Shown here in pieces: positions 47,788 through 56,832 of a DNA stretch of 64,000 nucleotides; positions within the stretch are counted from its first letter, which is position 1, and each line of letters opens with the position of its first letter. Source of the DNA: Congzhengia sp045635085 (GTDB lineage: Bacteria; Bacillota; Clostridia; UBA1381; UBA9506); the NCBI GenBank assembly GCA_045635085.1, contig JAZRBM010000006.1, positions 41,896 to 105,895 on the forward strand, given 5' to 3'. The notes under the pieces are model-generated. The model saw only the letters and a list, made by a program, of their open reading frames with translations, had not been told where the DNA came from and ran no database searches. The translations under genes and the position numbers were made by a program.

Positions 47788-48408
47788 GTGAAAAGAAAAA
47801 AATTATTATGGTGCATAATTGCTGTATTTTTACTAATGGTGTCTGTTGTAAGCGTCTGTGAGCTAGTGCAAAAAGATATTGCAGGCGGAATCGTGCGACT
47901 TCATATAATAGCAAACAGCGATGAATCGGATGACCAGAGGGTAAAGCTTTTGGTGCGCGATGAGATGATTTTAAGGCAGAATGAGATTTTTTCTGATGGC
48001 ATACAAAAAACGTTGAGCAAAAAGCAAAAGGAGAAACTGACTGATGAGGCTATAAAAGTTTTGCGAAAACAAGGCATAAATTATGATGTAAGGGTAGAAA
48101 CGGGAAATTTTTATTTTCCTACAAAAAGATATGAAAACATAACCTTACCCGCTGGTTATTACGATGCTGTGCGCGTTGTTTTAGGAAAGGGTGAGGGTCA
48201 GAACTGGTGGTGTGTTATGTATCCTCCGCTGTGCTTCAATGACAGCGCAATAGGAAAAGCAGACAAAGAGAGCGTTGATATATTAAGAAAAAGTATGTCG
48301 GAGTTTGAGTATGATATCATATCAAAAGAAAGTATAAAAGTCGTGCCTGCATTTAAATTGGTAGAAACATGGCAGATTATTAAGGAAAAAATTAAAAATT
48401 CTTTGTAA
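47788..48408 (+). CDS. spoIIR: Stage II sporulation protein R
   Basis: 206 residues from GTG 47788, 10 bp after GGAG; a GTG at 47779 nearly touches that site. An N-terminal membrane/signal segment (LLWCIIAVFLLMVSVVSV) leads to the SpoIIR domain: VRLHIIANSDESDDQRVKLLVRD, split as VRLHIIANSD and DDQRVKLLVRD, and LPAGYYDAVRVVLG then NWWCVMYPPLCF. SpoIIR is exported from the forespore and activates SpoIIGA so that pro-sigma-E is processed. Expected sigma-F control cannot be confirmed by eye. Confidence 0.95.
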   Translation: MKRKKLLWCIIAVFLLMVSVVSVCELVQKDIAGGIVRLHIIANSDESDDQRVKLLVRDEMILRQNEIFSDGIQKTLSKKQKEKLTDEAIKVLRKQGINYDVRVETGNFYFPTKRYENITLPAGYYDAVRVVLGKGEGQNWWCVMYPPLCFNDSAIGKADKESVDILRKSMSEFEYDIISKESIKVVPAFKLVETWQIIKEKIKNSL

Positions 48409-48645
48409 CAAAAGAGGAAAATTTTGTAACATAGAAGTAATATAAGTTTAATAGAGGCACATCTAGAAATGGAGAATCTATATGACACAATATGATGTGT
48501 AAAAGGCTTTTAAACAGCGTGATATCAGGTTTTTTGACCGTTAGCATATCTCGCTGTTTTCTCTTTTTGCAGATTGTTAATTCCACAATATCTTGTATAT
48601 TACAGTTATATTTCAAAAAAATTAAAAAAAATGTAAAAAAACACT
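48409..48645. other. Gene-free spacer between spoIIR and mraZ
   Basis: About 240 bp, AT-rich. A 61-codon frame at 48492 lacks a ribosome binding site and resembles no protein. No strong terminator is seen after spoIIR. Confidence 0.4.
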
Positions 48646-48717
48646 TGCAAAATTTACAGAAATGGTTTACAATATAATCAAAGTGGTTCAAAGTGGTGGA
48701 AAAAGGATGAAAGGAGG
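48646..48717 (+). promoter_or_regulatory. mraZ promoter and MraZ-box repeats
   Basis: TTGCAA (48646-48651), 17-bp spacer, TACAAT (48669-48674). Then AAAGTGG at 48681 and 48691, AAAAAGG at 48701 and AAAGGAG at 48711: a 10-bp-period series matching the AAAGTG-N3 box array that MraZ binds in its own promoter. The last repeat overlaps the ribosome binding site. Confidence 0.8.
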
Positions 48718-48726
48718 CCATAAAAA

Positions 48727-49158
48727 ATGTTTTTTGGCGAACATCAGCATACGTTAGACGCTAAGGGAAGAATGTTTGTTCCTGCAAAGTTTCGTGAAGA
48801 GCTTGGCGAAAAATTTATAGTTACTATTGGCCTCGATAAGTGCCTGTTTGTTTTCCCGCTTGAGACTTTTATGGTTTATAAGGAAAAGCTCGATGCAATA
48901 TCGCTTGCAAATCGCGATGCGAGAGAATTTACAAGATTTTTCTTTGCAGGGGCTCTTGAATGTGAGCTTGACAAACAGGGAAGAATAATGCTTCCTCAAA
49001 AGCTTCGCCAGTACGCAAGGCTTGAAAAGGACGTAACAGTAGTCGGAGTTTCGGGACGTGTTGAGATATGGGATACAGCTTCCTGGGAGTCTACGCACAG
49101 TATTGAAAACTTTAGTCCTGATGAATTCTCAGAGAAAATGGAGCTTTTAGGCTTCTGA
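48727..49158 (+). CDS. mraZ: Transcriptional regulator MraZ
   Basis: 143 residues. Two SpoVT/AbrB-type half-domains with the family's paired motifs: LDAKGRMFVPAKFRE (residues about 10-24) and LDKQGRIMLPQKLR (about 80-93). It forms a ring that binds direct repeats at the head of the division operon, where it stands as first gene. Ribosome binding site AAAGGAGG. Confidence 0.96.
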   Translation: MFFGEHQHTLDAKGRMFVPAKFREELGEKFIVTIGLDKCLFVFPLETFMVYKEKLDAISLANRDAREFTRFFFAGALECELDKQGRIMLPQKLRQYARLEKDVTVVGVSGRVEIWDTASWESTHSIENFSPDEFSEKMELLGF

Positions 49159-49171
49159 TTTGGAGGTATAT

Positions 49172-50104
49172 ATGGAATTTCATCACGTTTCGGTTTTGCT
49201 TAGTGAAGCAGTTGACGGACTAAATATTCGCCCTGACGGAATTTACGTTGACGGAACAATGGGTGGCGGCGGACACAGCAGGGAAATCTTAAAGAACATA
49301 ACGTCCGGAAAGCTGATTGGTTTTGACCGTGATGAAACAGCGATTGACGTTTGTCGCGCGCGGCTTTCTTCCTTTTCTGATAAGGTGGAGTTTGTAAACA
49401 GAAACTTTTTTGAAATAAAAGATGTTTTAAAAGAATTAGGTATAGAAAAAATAAACGGAGCAGTTTTAGACTTGGGCGTTTCGTCTCATCAGCTGGATAC
49501 AGCAGAGCGTGGGTTTTCTTATCAGCACGATGCGCCGCTCGATATGAGAATGAGCAGAAGCGATACATTTTCTGCAAAAGATGTGGTAAACACTTACTCA
49601 AAAGAAGAACTTGCCGACGTTATATTTCGTTATGGCGAGGACAGATGGGCAAAGAGAATTGCTGAGTTTATTGTGAATGAGCGTGAAAAAGAAGAGATAC
49701 TTACAACATCAAGGCTCGTTGAAATTATAAAAAAAGCAGTTCCCAAAGGGGCAAGACAAGACGGACCGCACCCTGCAAAAAGAACTTTTCAGGCAATCAG
49801 AATTGAGGTAAACGGAGAGCTTTCGGGACTTGAGAAAGCTGTCCGGGACTTTATAGATGTTTTGGCCCCTGGCGGGAGACTTTCCATAATTACATTTCAT
49901 TCATTAGAAGACAGAATTGTAAAAACAGTCTATCAGGAAGCAGCAAAAGGCTGCACATGCCCTCCGGAATTGCCGGTTTGTATATGCGGCAAAAAGCCAC
50001 AGGGCAAGGTCATAACTAAAAAAGCAATTTCGGCAAGTGATGAAGAGCTAGACGCCAATCCAAGAGCGAGAAGTGCTCACTTGCGTATATTCGAAAAAAT
50101 ATAA
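49172..50104 (+). CDS. rsmH: 16S rRNA m4C1402 methyltransferase RsmH (MraW)
   Basis: 310 residues from ATG 49172 (TGGAGG ribosome binding site). HHVSVLLSEAVDGL, the SAM loop VDGTMGGGGHS, GAVLDLGVSSHQLD, and ALRIEVN-type FQAIRIEVNGEL with ITFHSLEDRIVK are all present. It methylates C1402 of 16S rRNA. A cysteine-rich segment, CTCPPELPVCICG, lies near the C-terminus, as in many Firmicutes members. Confidence 0.96.
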   Translation: MEFHHVSVLLSEAVDGLNIRPDGIYVDGTMGGGGHSREILKNITSGKLIGFDRDETAIDVCRARLSSFSDKVEFVNRNFFEIKDVLKELGIEKINGAVLDLGVSSHQLDTAERGFSYQHDAPLDMRMSRSDTFSAKDVVNTYSKEELADVIFRYGEDRWAKRIAEFIVNEREKEEILTTSRLVEIIKKAVPKGARQDGPHPAKRTFQAIRIEVNGELSGLEKAVRDFIDVLAPGGRLSIITFHSLEDRIVKTVYQEAAKGCTCPPELPVCICGKKPQGKVITKKAISASDEELDANPRARSAHLRIFEKI

Positions 50105-50124
50105 CCTATTTAGGAGGGCTAAAG

Positions 50125-50652
50125 ATGCACAAAAACAATTTGGCATATGAAAAAAGTAACTACAACGATATACCGGATAGTCCCCTTCTAAATAAGACGG
50201 CAAATAAACGTACAGCAGGTGGAGTTATGATTAAGATAGGAAAAAACAAAAGACTAAAACTCAATATTTCCAGTCAGAAAACTCAACATGCTCGTCGTGT
50301 TTCGCGCAGTGGCATTTTGTCGACAGTGGTGCTTTTGGCCATGGCGTTTCTGGTACTTTTGCGCGGACTTATGATTCAGTCAGGATACGACAAGCTTGAG
50401 AAGAAAAACGCAGAGCTTGCAGCGATTGTAGCAGAAAACCAGAAAATTCAGTTTAAAATAGACCAGACGCTCGATTTAGAAAATATCGAAAATGTTGCAA
50501 AAAATACATATAATATGGGCGAGCCCACAAAGGCGCAGACAATCTACATAAATCTTGAGCAGACAGAGCAGGTAAAAAAGGTAGCAGAGCGCAGCGGTTT
50601 CTTTTCTGGTATAGTGAGCTTTTTTGGCGGGATAGTGGAATATTTTTCATAA
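50125..50652 (+). CDS. ftsL: Divisome protein FtsL-like
   Basis: 175 residues. A cytoplasmic N-terminal region of about 65 residues rich in Lys/Arg, one membrane helix (ILSTVVLLAMAFLVLL, about residues 69-84) and a short coiled coil (YDKLEKKNAELAAIVAENQK) followed by a DLENIENVAKNTYNMGEP segment typical of FtsL/DivIC. Position between rsmH and the PBP gene is diagnostic. It bridges FtsB/DivIC and the septal PBP. Confidence 0.85.
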   Translation: MHKNNLAYEKSNYNDIPDSPLLNKTANKRTAGGVMIKIGKNKRLKLNISSQKTQHARRVSRSGILSTVVLLAMAFLVLLRGLMIQSGYDKLEKKNAELAAIVAENQKIQFKIDQTLDLENIENVAKNTYNMGEPTKAQTIYINLEQTEQVKKVAERSGFFSGIVSFFGGIVEYFS

Positions 50653-50682
50653 GACATAAATAACAATATAAAAGGAAAATAA

Positions 50683-50716
50683 CGAAGTGTGAGAGTATTA
50701 CTTTCACACTTGCTTT
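50683..50716 (+). terminator. Intercistronic hairpin between ftsL and the PBP gene
   Basis: AAGTGTGA and TCACACTT pair around GAGTATTACTT, followed by GCTTTTG. A weak terminator or attenuator inside the operon. Confidence 0.5.
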
Positions 50717-50748
50717 TGTAAATTAGAGAAATGAAAGGAGAAAATTAA

Positions 50749-52974
50749 ATGGCAATCGGGGCACCTAAAACAAGCTTAAGAAAGAGAGCGTCTTTTGTTT
50801 TTGCTACTTTTTTTCTTCTTTTTTGTATACTTGCAGTTTATATTTTAAAAATTAATATCATAGATGGCGAAAAGCTAAGAACAGGTGCTATAGAACAGCA
50901 GACAAGAGATTATCAGGTGTCGTCTGCTCGCGGAACAATTTATGACAGAAACGGAAAGGCGTTGGCAGTAAGCTCGACAGCCGAAACGATTTCTGTAAAC
51001 CCTAAAGAAATAGCGGCGGCAGGATATGCTATTGATGAGCTGGCACAAAAGCTTGCAGACATTTTGTTGCTTGACGTAGAAACTGTAAAGAAAAAGCTTT
51101 TAAAGGAAGCTTTAGATGTGGAGTTAAAGGCAAAAGTAGAACCTGAAATAGCAGACCAGATAAGAGCACTTGATTTAACGGGTATATACTTTAAAGAAGA
51201 TACAAAAAGGTATTATCCGTTTGGATCGTTTGCATCGCATGTCTTAGGATATGTCGGTAAGGACAATCAGGGTTTGGGCGGTATAGAAATGGTATACGAT
51301 GATGAGTTGTCAGGTGTGCCTGGCAGAGTAGTTACACTAAAGAACGCCCACGGAACTGATATGCCGTTTCAGGAAGAGCGTCACATCGACTCAGAAAACG
51401 GTCTTAATGTGGTTTTGACCATTGATGAAACTATTCAGCATTTTGCTGAAAAGCATTTAGAGGGCGTATATAATGATGCAGATGCAAAGGAAGGCGCAGC
51501 ATGTATCGTTATGGATGTTAAAAGCGGTGAAATTTTAGCGATGGCTACAATGCCGAACTTTGACCTTAACTCGCCGAATGAAATCACAAATGTCGACACA
51601 TTAAGATACTTAGAATCAATTAAAGAAGACAGCTCCTACACCGACGAAGATTATAACAATGCAGTGGCAGCTGCACGAAACAAAATGTGGAGAAATAAGG
51701 CGGTTGTTGACTCGTATGAGCCCGGCTCGTGTTTTAAAATATTGACCATGTCGATGGCTTTAGAGGAGGGAATTGTAACTCCTGAGGATCATTTTTTCTG
51801 TCCGGGGTATAAGGTTGTTGAAGACAGAAAAATTAAATGCGCAGAAAAATCAGGTCATGGCGCACAAACTTTCCGCGACGGAGTAAAAAATTCCTGTAAC
51901 CCTGTATTTATTGAGGTTGGGCAAAGAGTTGGAATAGATTTATTTAAAAAATACTATAAAGCGTTTGGATTCCGTGACAAAACGGGATTTGATTTGCCCG
52001 GTGAGGCAAGTGGTGTTTTTTATACAGATGAACAGTTCAATATTGTAGAACTTGCGACGGCGTCGTTTGGTCAGGGACCTAAAATCACGCCGCTGCAGCT
52101 GATTTCGGCAGTTAGTGCTGTAGCTAATGGCGGCACCTTGATGAAGCCTCATCTGGTAAGACATTTTACTGACGAAAACGGCACAATAGTAAAGACGGTA
52201 CAGCCAACTGTAGTGCGTCAGGTGGTTTCGGAAGAAACATCTAATATAGTTTGCGAATTACTGGAAAATGCCGTAACAAACGGTTCCGGTCAAAATGCTT
52301 ATATTAAAGGATATCGTGTTGCAGGTAAAACAGGTACATCCGAAAAGCTTCCCCGTGGCAGCGGTAAATATACTGCGTCTTTTGTAGGGTTTGCTCCGGC
52401 AAACGACCCCAAGGTTGCATGTCTAGTTGTTGTTGATGAGCCTGCCGGAGGTTCTTATTATGGTGGTCAGGTTGCAGCTCCTGCAGTTGGTAAGATTTTA
52501 CAGGATACGCTCAATTATATGGGAGTAGAGCCACAGTACACAGAAGAAGAAAAAACAACCATTGATGTGGGAGTTCCTGAAGTTTCGGGACTTGAGATTG
52601 CAGCGGCCAAGAAAAAGCTTTCGGATATGGGATTAAAATATACAATAATCGGCGGCGGTGATAAGGTTATCCGCCAGATGCCGGCTTCGTCTGCTGTTGT
52701 AAACAGCGGTTCTGTTGTTGTGCTCTACACTGAGGATGTGGAAAGCAGCACCGTTACAGTTCCTGATGTGACAGGAAAATCTTTGGCACAGGTTAAAGCA
52801 AGGCTTTCGTCCAGTGGACTAAACCTTAGTATTGTTGGTGCCGGTGCCACGGGGTCTTCGTCAGAAAGAACTGTTGCGGCAACACAAACACCTGCACCAG
52901 GAGCACAGGTTCCGCAGGGCAGCGTTGTTAAGGTAGAATTCAGGTTTAAAGATGTAGAGGGTACGGTTGATTAG
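50749..52974 (+). CDS. Class B penicillin-binding protein with two PASTA domains (SpoVD/FtsI type)
   Basis: 741 residues. One N-terminal membrane anchor (FVFATFFLLFCILAVYIL), a dimerisation domain with RGTIYDRNG, and a transpeptidase domain with the nucleophile in SCFK (about residue 327), SCN, and KTGT (about 527). Two C-terminal PASTA domains start at VPEVSGLEIAAAK and VPDVTGKSLAQVK. It cross-links septal peptidoglycan. In Clostridia the same gene position is called ftsI or spoVD (spore cortex); the sequence alone does not decide. GGAGA ribosome binding site. Confidence 0.94.
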   Translation: MAIGAPKTSLRKRASFVFATFFLLFCILAVYILKINIIDGEKLRTGAIEQQTRDYQVSSARGTIYDRNGKALAVSSTAETISVNPKEIAAAGYAIDELAQKLADILLLDVETVKKKLLKEALDVELKAKVEPEIADQIRALDLTGIYFKEDTKRYYPFGSFASHVLGYVGKDNQGLGGIEMVYDDELSGVPGRVVTLKNAHGTDMPFQEERHIDSENGLNVVLTIDETIQHFAEKHLEGVYNDADAKEGAACIVMDVKSGEILAMATMPNFDLNSPNEITNVDTLRYLESIKEDSSYTDEDYNNAVAAARNKMWRNKAVVDSYEPGSCFKILTMSMALEEGIVTPEDHFFCPGYKVVEDRKIKCAEKSGHGAQTFRDGVKNSCNPVFIEVGQRVGIDLFKKYYKAFGFRDKTGFDLPGEASGVFYTDEQFNIVELATASFGQGPKITPLQLISAVSAVANGGTLMKPHLVRHFTDENGTIVKTVQPTVVRQVVSEETSNIVCELLENAVTNGSGQNAYIKGYRVAGKTGTSEKLPRGSGKYTASFVGFAPANDPKVACLVVVDEPAGGSYYGGQVAAPAVGKILQDTLNYMGVEPQYTEEEKTTIDVGVPEVSGLEIAAAKKKLSDMGLKYTIIGGGDKVIRQMPASSAVVNSGSVVVLYTEDVESSTVTVPDVTGKSLAQVKARLSSSGLNLSIVGAGATGSSSERTVAATQTPAPGAQVPQGSVVKVEFRFKDVEGTVD

Positions 52975-52992
52975 TCAAGAGGTGGAGCGAAA

Positions 52993-54450
52993 ATGAGATT
53001 ATCTCAGATTTTAGATAAAAAGTTAGTTAAAAGCATATCGGGTAATGCCGAGATTGAAATAGAGAAGATTTGCTATGATTCGCGAAAAGCTGAGAAAAAT
53101 TCTGTTTTCGTTTGTATAGTTGGCTTTGAAACTGACGGTCATAAATATATAGCTAAAGCTATTGAACAAGGTGCTACGGCAATCGTTGTTCAAAATGGAA
53201 GCGAGTTTTTGATGCCGCCTGATGATATAACAGTTGTCTATTCTGATGACACAAGAAAAATGTTAACTGCTATGTCGGCAAGGTTTTTTGATAATCCACA
53301 AAATAAGCTTAAAATAATAGGTGTAACAGGCACTAACGGAAAAACTACAGTTACTACACTTATAAAATCAATCTTAGAGTTTGAAGAAAAAAAGGTCGGT
53401 TTAATCGGTACTAATGCAAATTATATAAATGGTAAAGAATTGTGTGCAGAACGCACGACACCCGAATCTTATGAGCTTTATGAGCTGCTCGCCCGAATGG
53501 TAGAAGAAGACGTAGAATACGTAGTTATGGAAGTTTCTTCACATTCGTTAGAGTTATTTAGAGTATACGGAATAGAGTTCTTAGTCGGTGCGTTTACAAA
53601 CCTTACTCAGGACCATCTTGATTTTCATAAAACTATGGAGCGTTATAAAGACGCTAAGGCTAAGCTTTTTGATATATCAGAAAATGCGGTAATAAATATA
53701 GATGATGAAGCAGGCGCAGAATATGTTGAGCACGTAAAATGCCCTGTGTTTACCTATTCGCTCTCTAATGAGGCAACATTTTTGGCAAAAAATATTAAAA
53801 TATCTGCTCGCGGCGTAATTTTTGATATGATTTGCGATGGAAAAAATCACAAGGTTCGTCTTGGAATCCCCGGAAAATTTTCGGTCTATAATGCACTTAC
53901 AGCACTAGGCTGTGTGGTGGCTGCGGGAATTTCTATCGAGAGGGCAATTGAAGCACTGACGTTTGCCAAAGGTGTTATGGGTAGATGTGAAACTGTTTAT
54001 ACAAATACCGATTACACAGTAATTATAGATTATGCACACACACCTGATGGACTGGAAAACATAATAAGCACAGTCAGGGAATTTTGTGATGGCAGGGTAA
54101 TTACATTGTTTGGCTGTGGTGGTGACAGAGATAAGACAAAGCGCCCGATTATGGGACGTGTGGCAGCACAGCTTTCGGATTATTGTATAGTGACGTCTGA
54201 TAACCCCAGAACAGAAGAGCCCAGTGCTATTATAGAGGATATAATGGTTGGCATAAAGGAAACTGACTGTGAGCATATAGTTATTGAGAACAGGCGTGAA
54301 GCAATAGGCTATGCACTTTCGTTTGCTCGTCGGGGCGATTGTATAATTTTAGCGGGTAAGGGCCATGAAACCTACCAGATAATCGGCAAAGACAAGAACC
54401 ATTTTGATGAAAGAGAAGTAATAAAAGAGTGTCTTTTAAAAACGAACTAG
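52993..54450 (+). CDS. murE: UDP-MurNAc-L-Ala-D-Glu:meso-diaminopimelate ligase
   Basis: 485 residues. ATP-loop GVTGTNGKTT (about residue 112), ERTTPES, and the amino-acid selectivity loop DNPRTEEP, in which Arg recognises meso-diaminopimelate (lysine enzymes have a different loop). It adds the third residue of the stem peptide in the cytoplasm. GKGHE near the C-terminus is typical. It indicates a DAP-type wall. Confidence 0.97.
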   Translation: MRLSQILDKKLVKSISGNAEIEIEKICYDSRKAEKNSVFVCIVGFETDGHKYIAKAIEQGATAIVVQNGSEFLMPPDDITVVYSDDTRKMLTAMSARFFDNPQNKLKIIGVTGTNGKTTVTTLIKSILEFEEKKVGLIGTNANYINGKELCAERTTPESYELYELLARMVEEDVEYVVMEVSSHSLELFRVYGIEFLVGAFTNLTQDHLDFHKTMERYKDAKAKLFDISENAVINIDDEAGAEYVEHVKCPVFTYSLSNEATFLAKNIKISARGVIFDMICDGKNHKVRLGIPGKFSVYNALTALGCVVAAGISIERAIEALTFAKGVMGRCETVYTNTDYTVIIDYAHTPDGLENIISTVREFCDGRVITLFGCGGDRDKTKRPIMGRVAAQLSDYCIVTSDNPRTEEPSAIIEDIMVGIKETDCEHIVIENRREAIGYALSFARRGDCIILAGKGHETYQIIGKDKNHFDEREVIKECLLKTN

Positions 54451-54460
54451 GAGCAAATAT

Positions 54461-55828
54461 ATGATTTCCTTAAAAGTATCAGAAATTTTGGATATAACGG
54501 GCGGCGAGCTGATTTGCGGCAGTTGTGACGGAGTTGTAAGTGATATAACAACCGATAGCAGAAAGGTAAGCAAAGGTTCGCTTTTTGCAGCGATAAAGGG
54601 CGAAAAGGCAGATGGTCACAACTATGTAGAGAGTGCGTTTTCAAAAGGAGCAGTGTGTGCTGTTGTAGAAAAGGACATAGCTGCAAGCGGTACAGTCATA
54701 AAGGTAGACAACACTATTTTGGCGCTCGGAAAAATTGCGCGGGCCATTATGAGAAAAATCTGTGTACCTGTTGTAGCCATAACGGGTAGCGTAGGCAAAA
54801 CTACAACGCGTGATATGACACATGCAGTTGTTTCGAAAATGTTTAACACTCTTAAAAATCAAGGGAATTTTAATAATGAACTGGGTGTTCCTTTGACTGT
54901 TTTTTCAGCCGATGAAAATATTGAGGCCGCAATTATAGAAATGGGTATGGATAATTTCGGAGAAATTGACAGACTTTCTTACATTGTGAATCCTACAATT
55001 TCTATAATAACTAATATTGGTGTATCTCATATTGAAAGATTAGGCTCTCAGGAAAATATATATAGGGCAAAATCTGAAATATTTAAAAATACAAAGCAAT
55101 CAGGCACGGTTATACTAAATGGCGATGACAAAATTCTGATGTCGCATAAGGGCGAAATATCGCAAAATGTAGTAACAGTAGGCATAAAAAACGAAAATGC
55201 TGATGTTTTAGCAAAAAACATAAAATCAACAAAAGAAAGCGTTACATTTACCGCCTTGGGAATGGGAAAAGAATTTACAGTTACACTCCCTGTCCCGGGA
55301 GAACACAATGTTTTAAATGCCCTGCTTGCTATTGCGACAGGACTTGTGCTTGAAATACCGACAAAAGAAATAGCGGCAGCGCTAAATAATTTTTCTATGA
55401 CGCAAATGAGAATGGACATAATAAACTCAAGGACAATAACAATTATAAATGATTGTTATAATGCAGCGCCGGCGTCAGTTTCTGCCGCACTTTCGGTTTT
55501 GGGAAAGCATGAGGACAGAAAGGTTGCTGTTTTAGGAGATATAGGCGCACTTGGGTCATATAGTAAAAGTGCACATTTTGATTTAGGATTAGATGTTGTA
55601 AAGAATAATATCGACGTTTTAATCACTATAGGCGAAAATTCAAGATATATAGCAGAAGGTGCATATGGTCAGGGAATGGATTCTAATGGGATATTTTCTT
55701 TTGATACAAAAGATGAAGCATTTTCTGAGCTTTTTGATATTATAGAAGAAAAAGATGTTGTTTTGGTTAAGGCTTCAAGATTTATGGAGCTTGAACAGGT
55801 GACAGAGTTTTTAAAGAACAATTTTTAG
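54461..55828 (+). CDS. murF: UDP-MurNAc-tripeptide:D-Ala-D-Ala ligase
   Basis: 455 residues. ATP loop AITGSVGKTTTRDM (about residue 107), QGNFNNELGVPLT, EMGMDNFGEI and INDCYNAAPASV are the MurF-specific blocks. It adds D-Ala-D-Ala to the UDP-MurNAc tripeptide. It follows murE by 10 bp. Confidence 0.97.
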   Translation: MISLKVSEILDITGGELICGSCDGVVSDITTDSRKVSKGSLFAAIKGEKADGHNYVESAFSKGAVCAVVEKDIAASGTVIKVDNTILALGKIARAIMRKICVPVVAITGSVGKTTTRDMTHAVVSKMFNTLKNQGNFNNELGVPLTVFSADENIEAAIIEMGMDNFGEIDRLSYIVNPTISIITNIGVSHIERLGSQENIYRAKSEIFKNTKQSGTVILNGDDKILMSHKGEISQNVVTVGIKNENADVLAKNIKSTKESVTFTALGMGKEFTVTLPVPGEHNVLNALLAIATGLVLEIPTKEIAAALNNFSMTQMRMDIINSRTITIINDCYNAAPASVSAALSVLGKHEDRKVAVLGDIGALGSYSKSAHFDLGLDVVKNNIDVLITIGENSRYIAEGAYGQGMDSNGIFSFDTKDEAFSELFDIIEEKDVVLVKASRFMELEQVTEFLKNNF

Positions 55829-55845
55829 ATAAGGGAGCTGATTTT

Positions 55846-56817
55846 TTGAATACAGGTGCTCTTTTTACAGCGCTTGGAGTATCGCTGCTTTCGTGTGTTG
55901 TGCTTACTCCTTTATTAATTCCTGTTTTAAGAAGATTAAAGTTTGGTCAGGAAATAAGAGAGGAAGGCCCCAGCTGGCACGCAAAAAAAAGCGGAACACC
56001 AACAATGGGCGGAATAGCAATAGCTGCTTCTGTAGTCCTGTCTATGATAATTACAGCAATTTCGTTTGCGCTTTCATTACATTCAGTTGTCTGTATGACA
56101 CTTGGTGCTGCTTTGTTTGGCGTAGTAGGGCTTTTAGATGACTACATAAAGGTAGTTAAAAAGAGAAATCTAGGACTTACTTCAAAACAAAAGTTTTTAG
56201 CACAGTTACTGGTTTCTGTGCTTGTTACAGTTTATGCAATATCTGCGGGCGTGATTGATAACGAGATAGTTATCCCGTTTATAAAGCAGCCTGTAAATTT
56301 AGGAATATTTGGCGCGATATTAATTGTTTTTGTGCAACTGGCAACTGTAAACAGCGTGAATCTCACTGATGGTGTAGATGGACTTGCGTCATCCGTTACG
56401 CTTATTGTTTCGGTTTTTCTTATGGTTTGTGCTATTAAATTAAAAAACGTTGAGGTAGCAGTATTTATGGGAGCTACAGCTGTTTCTTGTCTGGGATTTT
56501 TGTTCTTTAACGCAAACCCTGCACAAATTTTTATGGGTGATACAGGTTCATTGTTTTTGGGTGGATGCATTGCAATAGGCGCAAGTTTATTAAAGCTTCC
56601 GCTTATATTGATTATTGCAGGTGGTGTATATCTTTGCGAAACGCTATCAGTTATTCTGCAGGTTGCCTCATTTAAATTAACGGGCAAAAGAATATTTAAA
56701 ATGAGCCCGATTCATCATCATTTTGAAATGTGTGGCATGAACGAAAAGCAAATAGTGCTGTTGTTTTCGCTCGTGGCAGCTGTTCTTTGTATAATCAGCT
56801 ATTATATGTTTTTATAA
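55846..56817 (+). CDS. mraY: Phospho-MurNAc-pentapeptide transferase
   Basis: 323 residues, about ten membrane helices, with a TTG start after AAGGGAG. GPSWHAKKSGTPTMGG (usual start block), LLDDYIKV (catalytic Asp pair), NLTDGVDGLA, FMGDTGSLFLGG and IHHHFEMCG are all conserved. It transfers phospho-MurNAc-pentapeptide to undecaprenyl phosphate, giving lipid I. Confidence 0.97.
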   Translation: MNTGALFTALGVSLLSCVVLTPLLIPVLRRLKFGQEIREEGPSWHAKKSGTPTMGGIAIAASVVLSMIITAISFALSLHSVVCMTLGAALFGVVGLLDDYIKVVKKRNLGLTSKQKFLAQLLVSVLVTVYAISAGVIDNEIVIPFIKQPVNLGIFGAILIVFVQLATVNSVNLTDGVDGLASSVTLIVSVFLMVCAIKLKNVEVAVFMGATAVSCLGFLFFNANPAQIFMGDTGSLFLGGCIAIGASLLKLPLILIIAGGVYLCETLSVILQVASFKLTGKRIFKMSPIHHHFEMCGMNEKQIVLLFSLVAAVLCIISYYMFL

Positions 56818-56832
56818 TTAAGGAGGGTTTTT

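Noticed and set aside
48492..48677. 61-codon plus-strand open frame between spoIIR and mraZ
   Set aside because: No ribosome binding site at a usable distance, no recognisable domain, and it overlaps the mraZ promoter.
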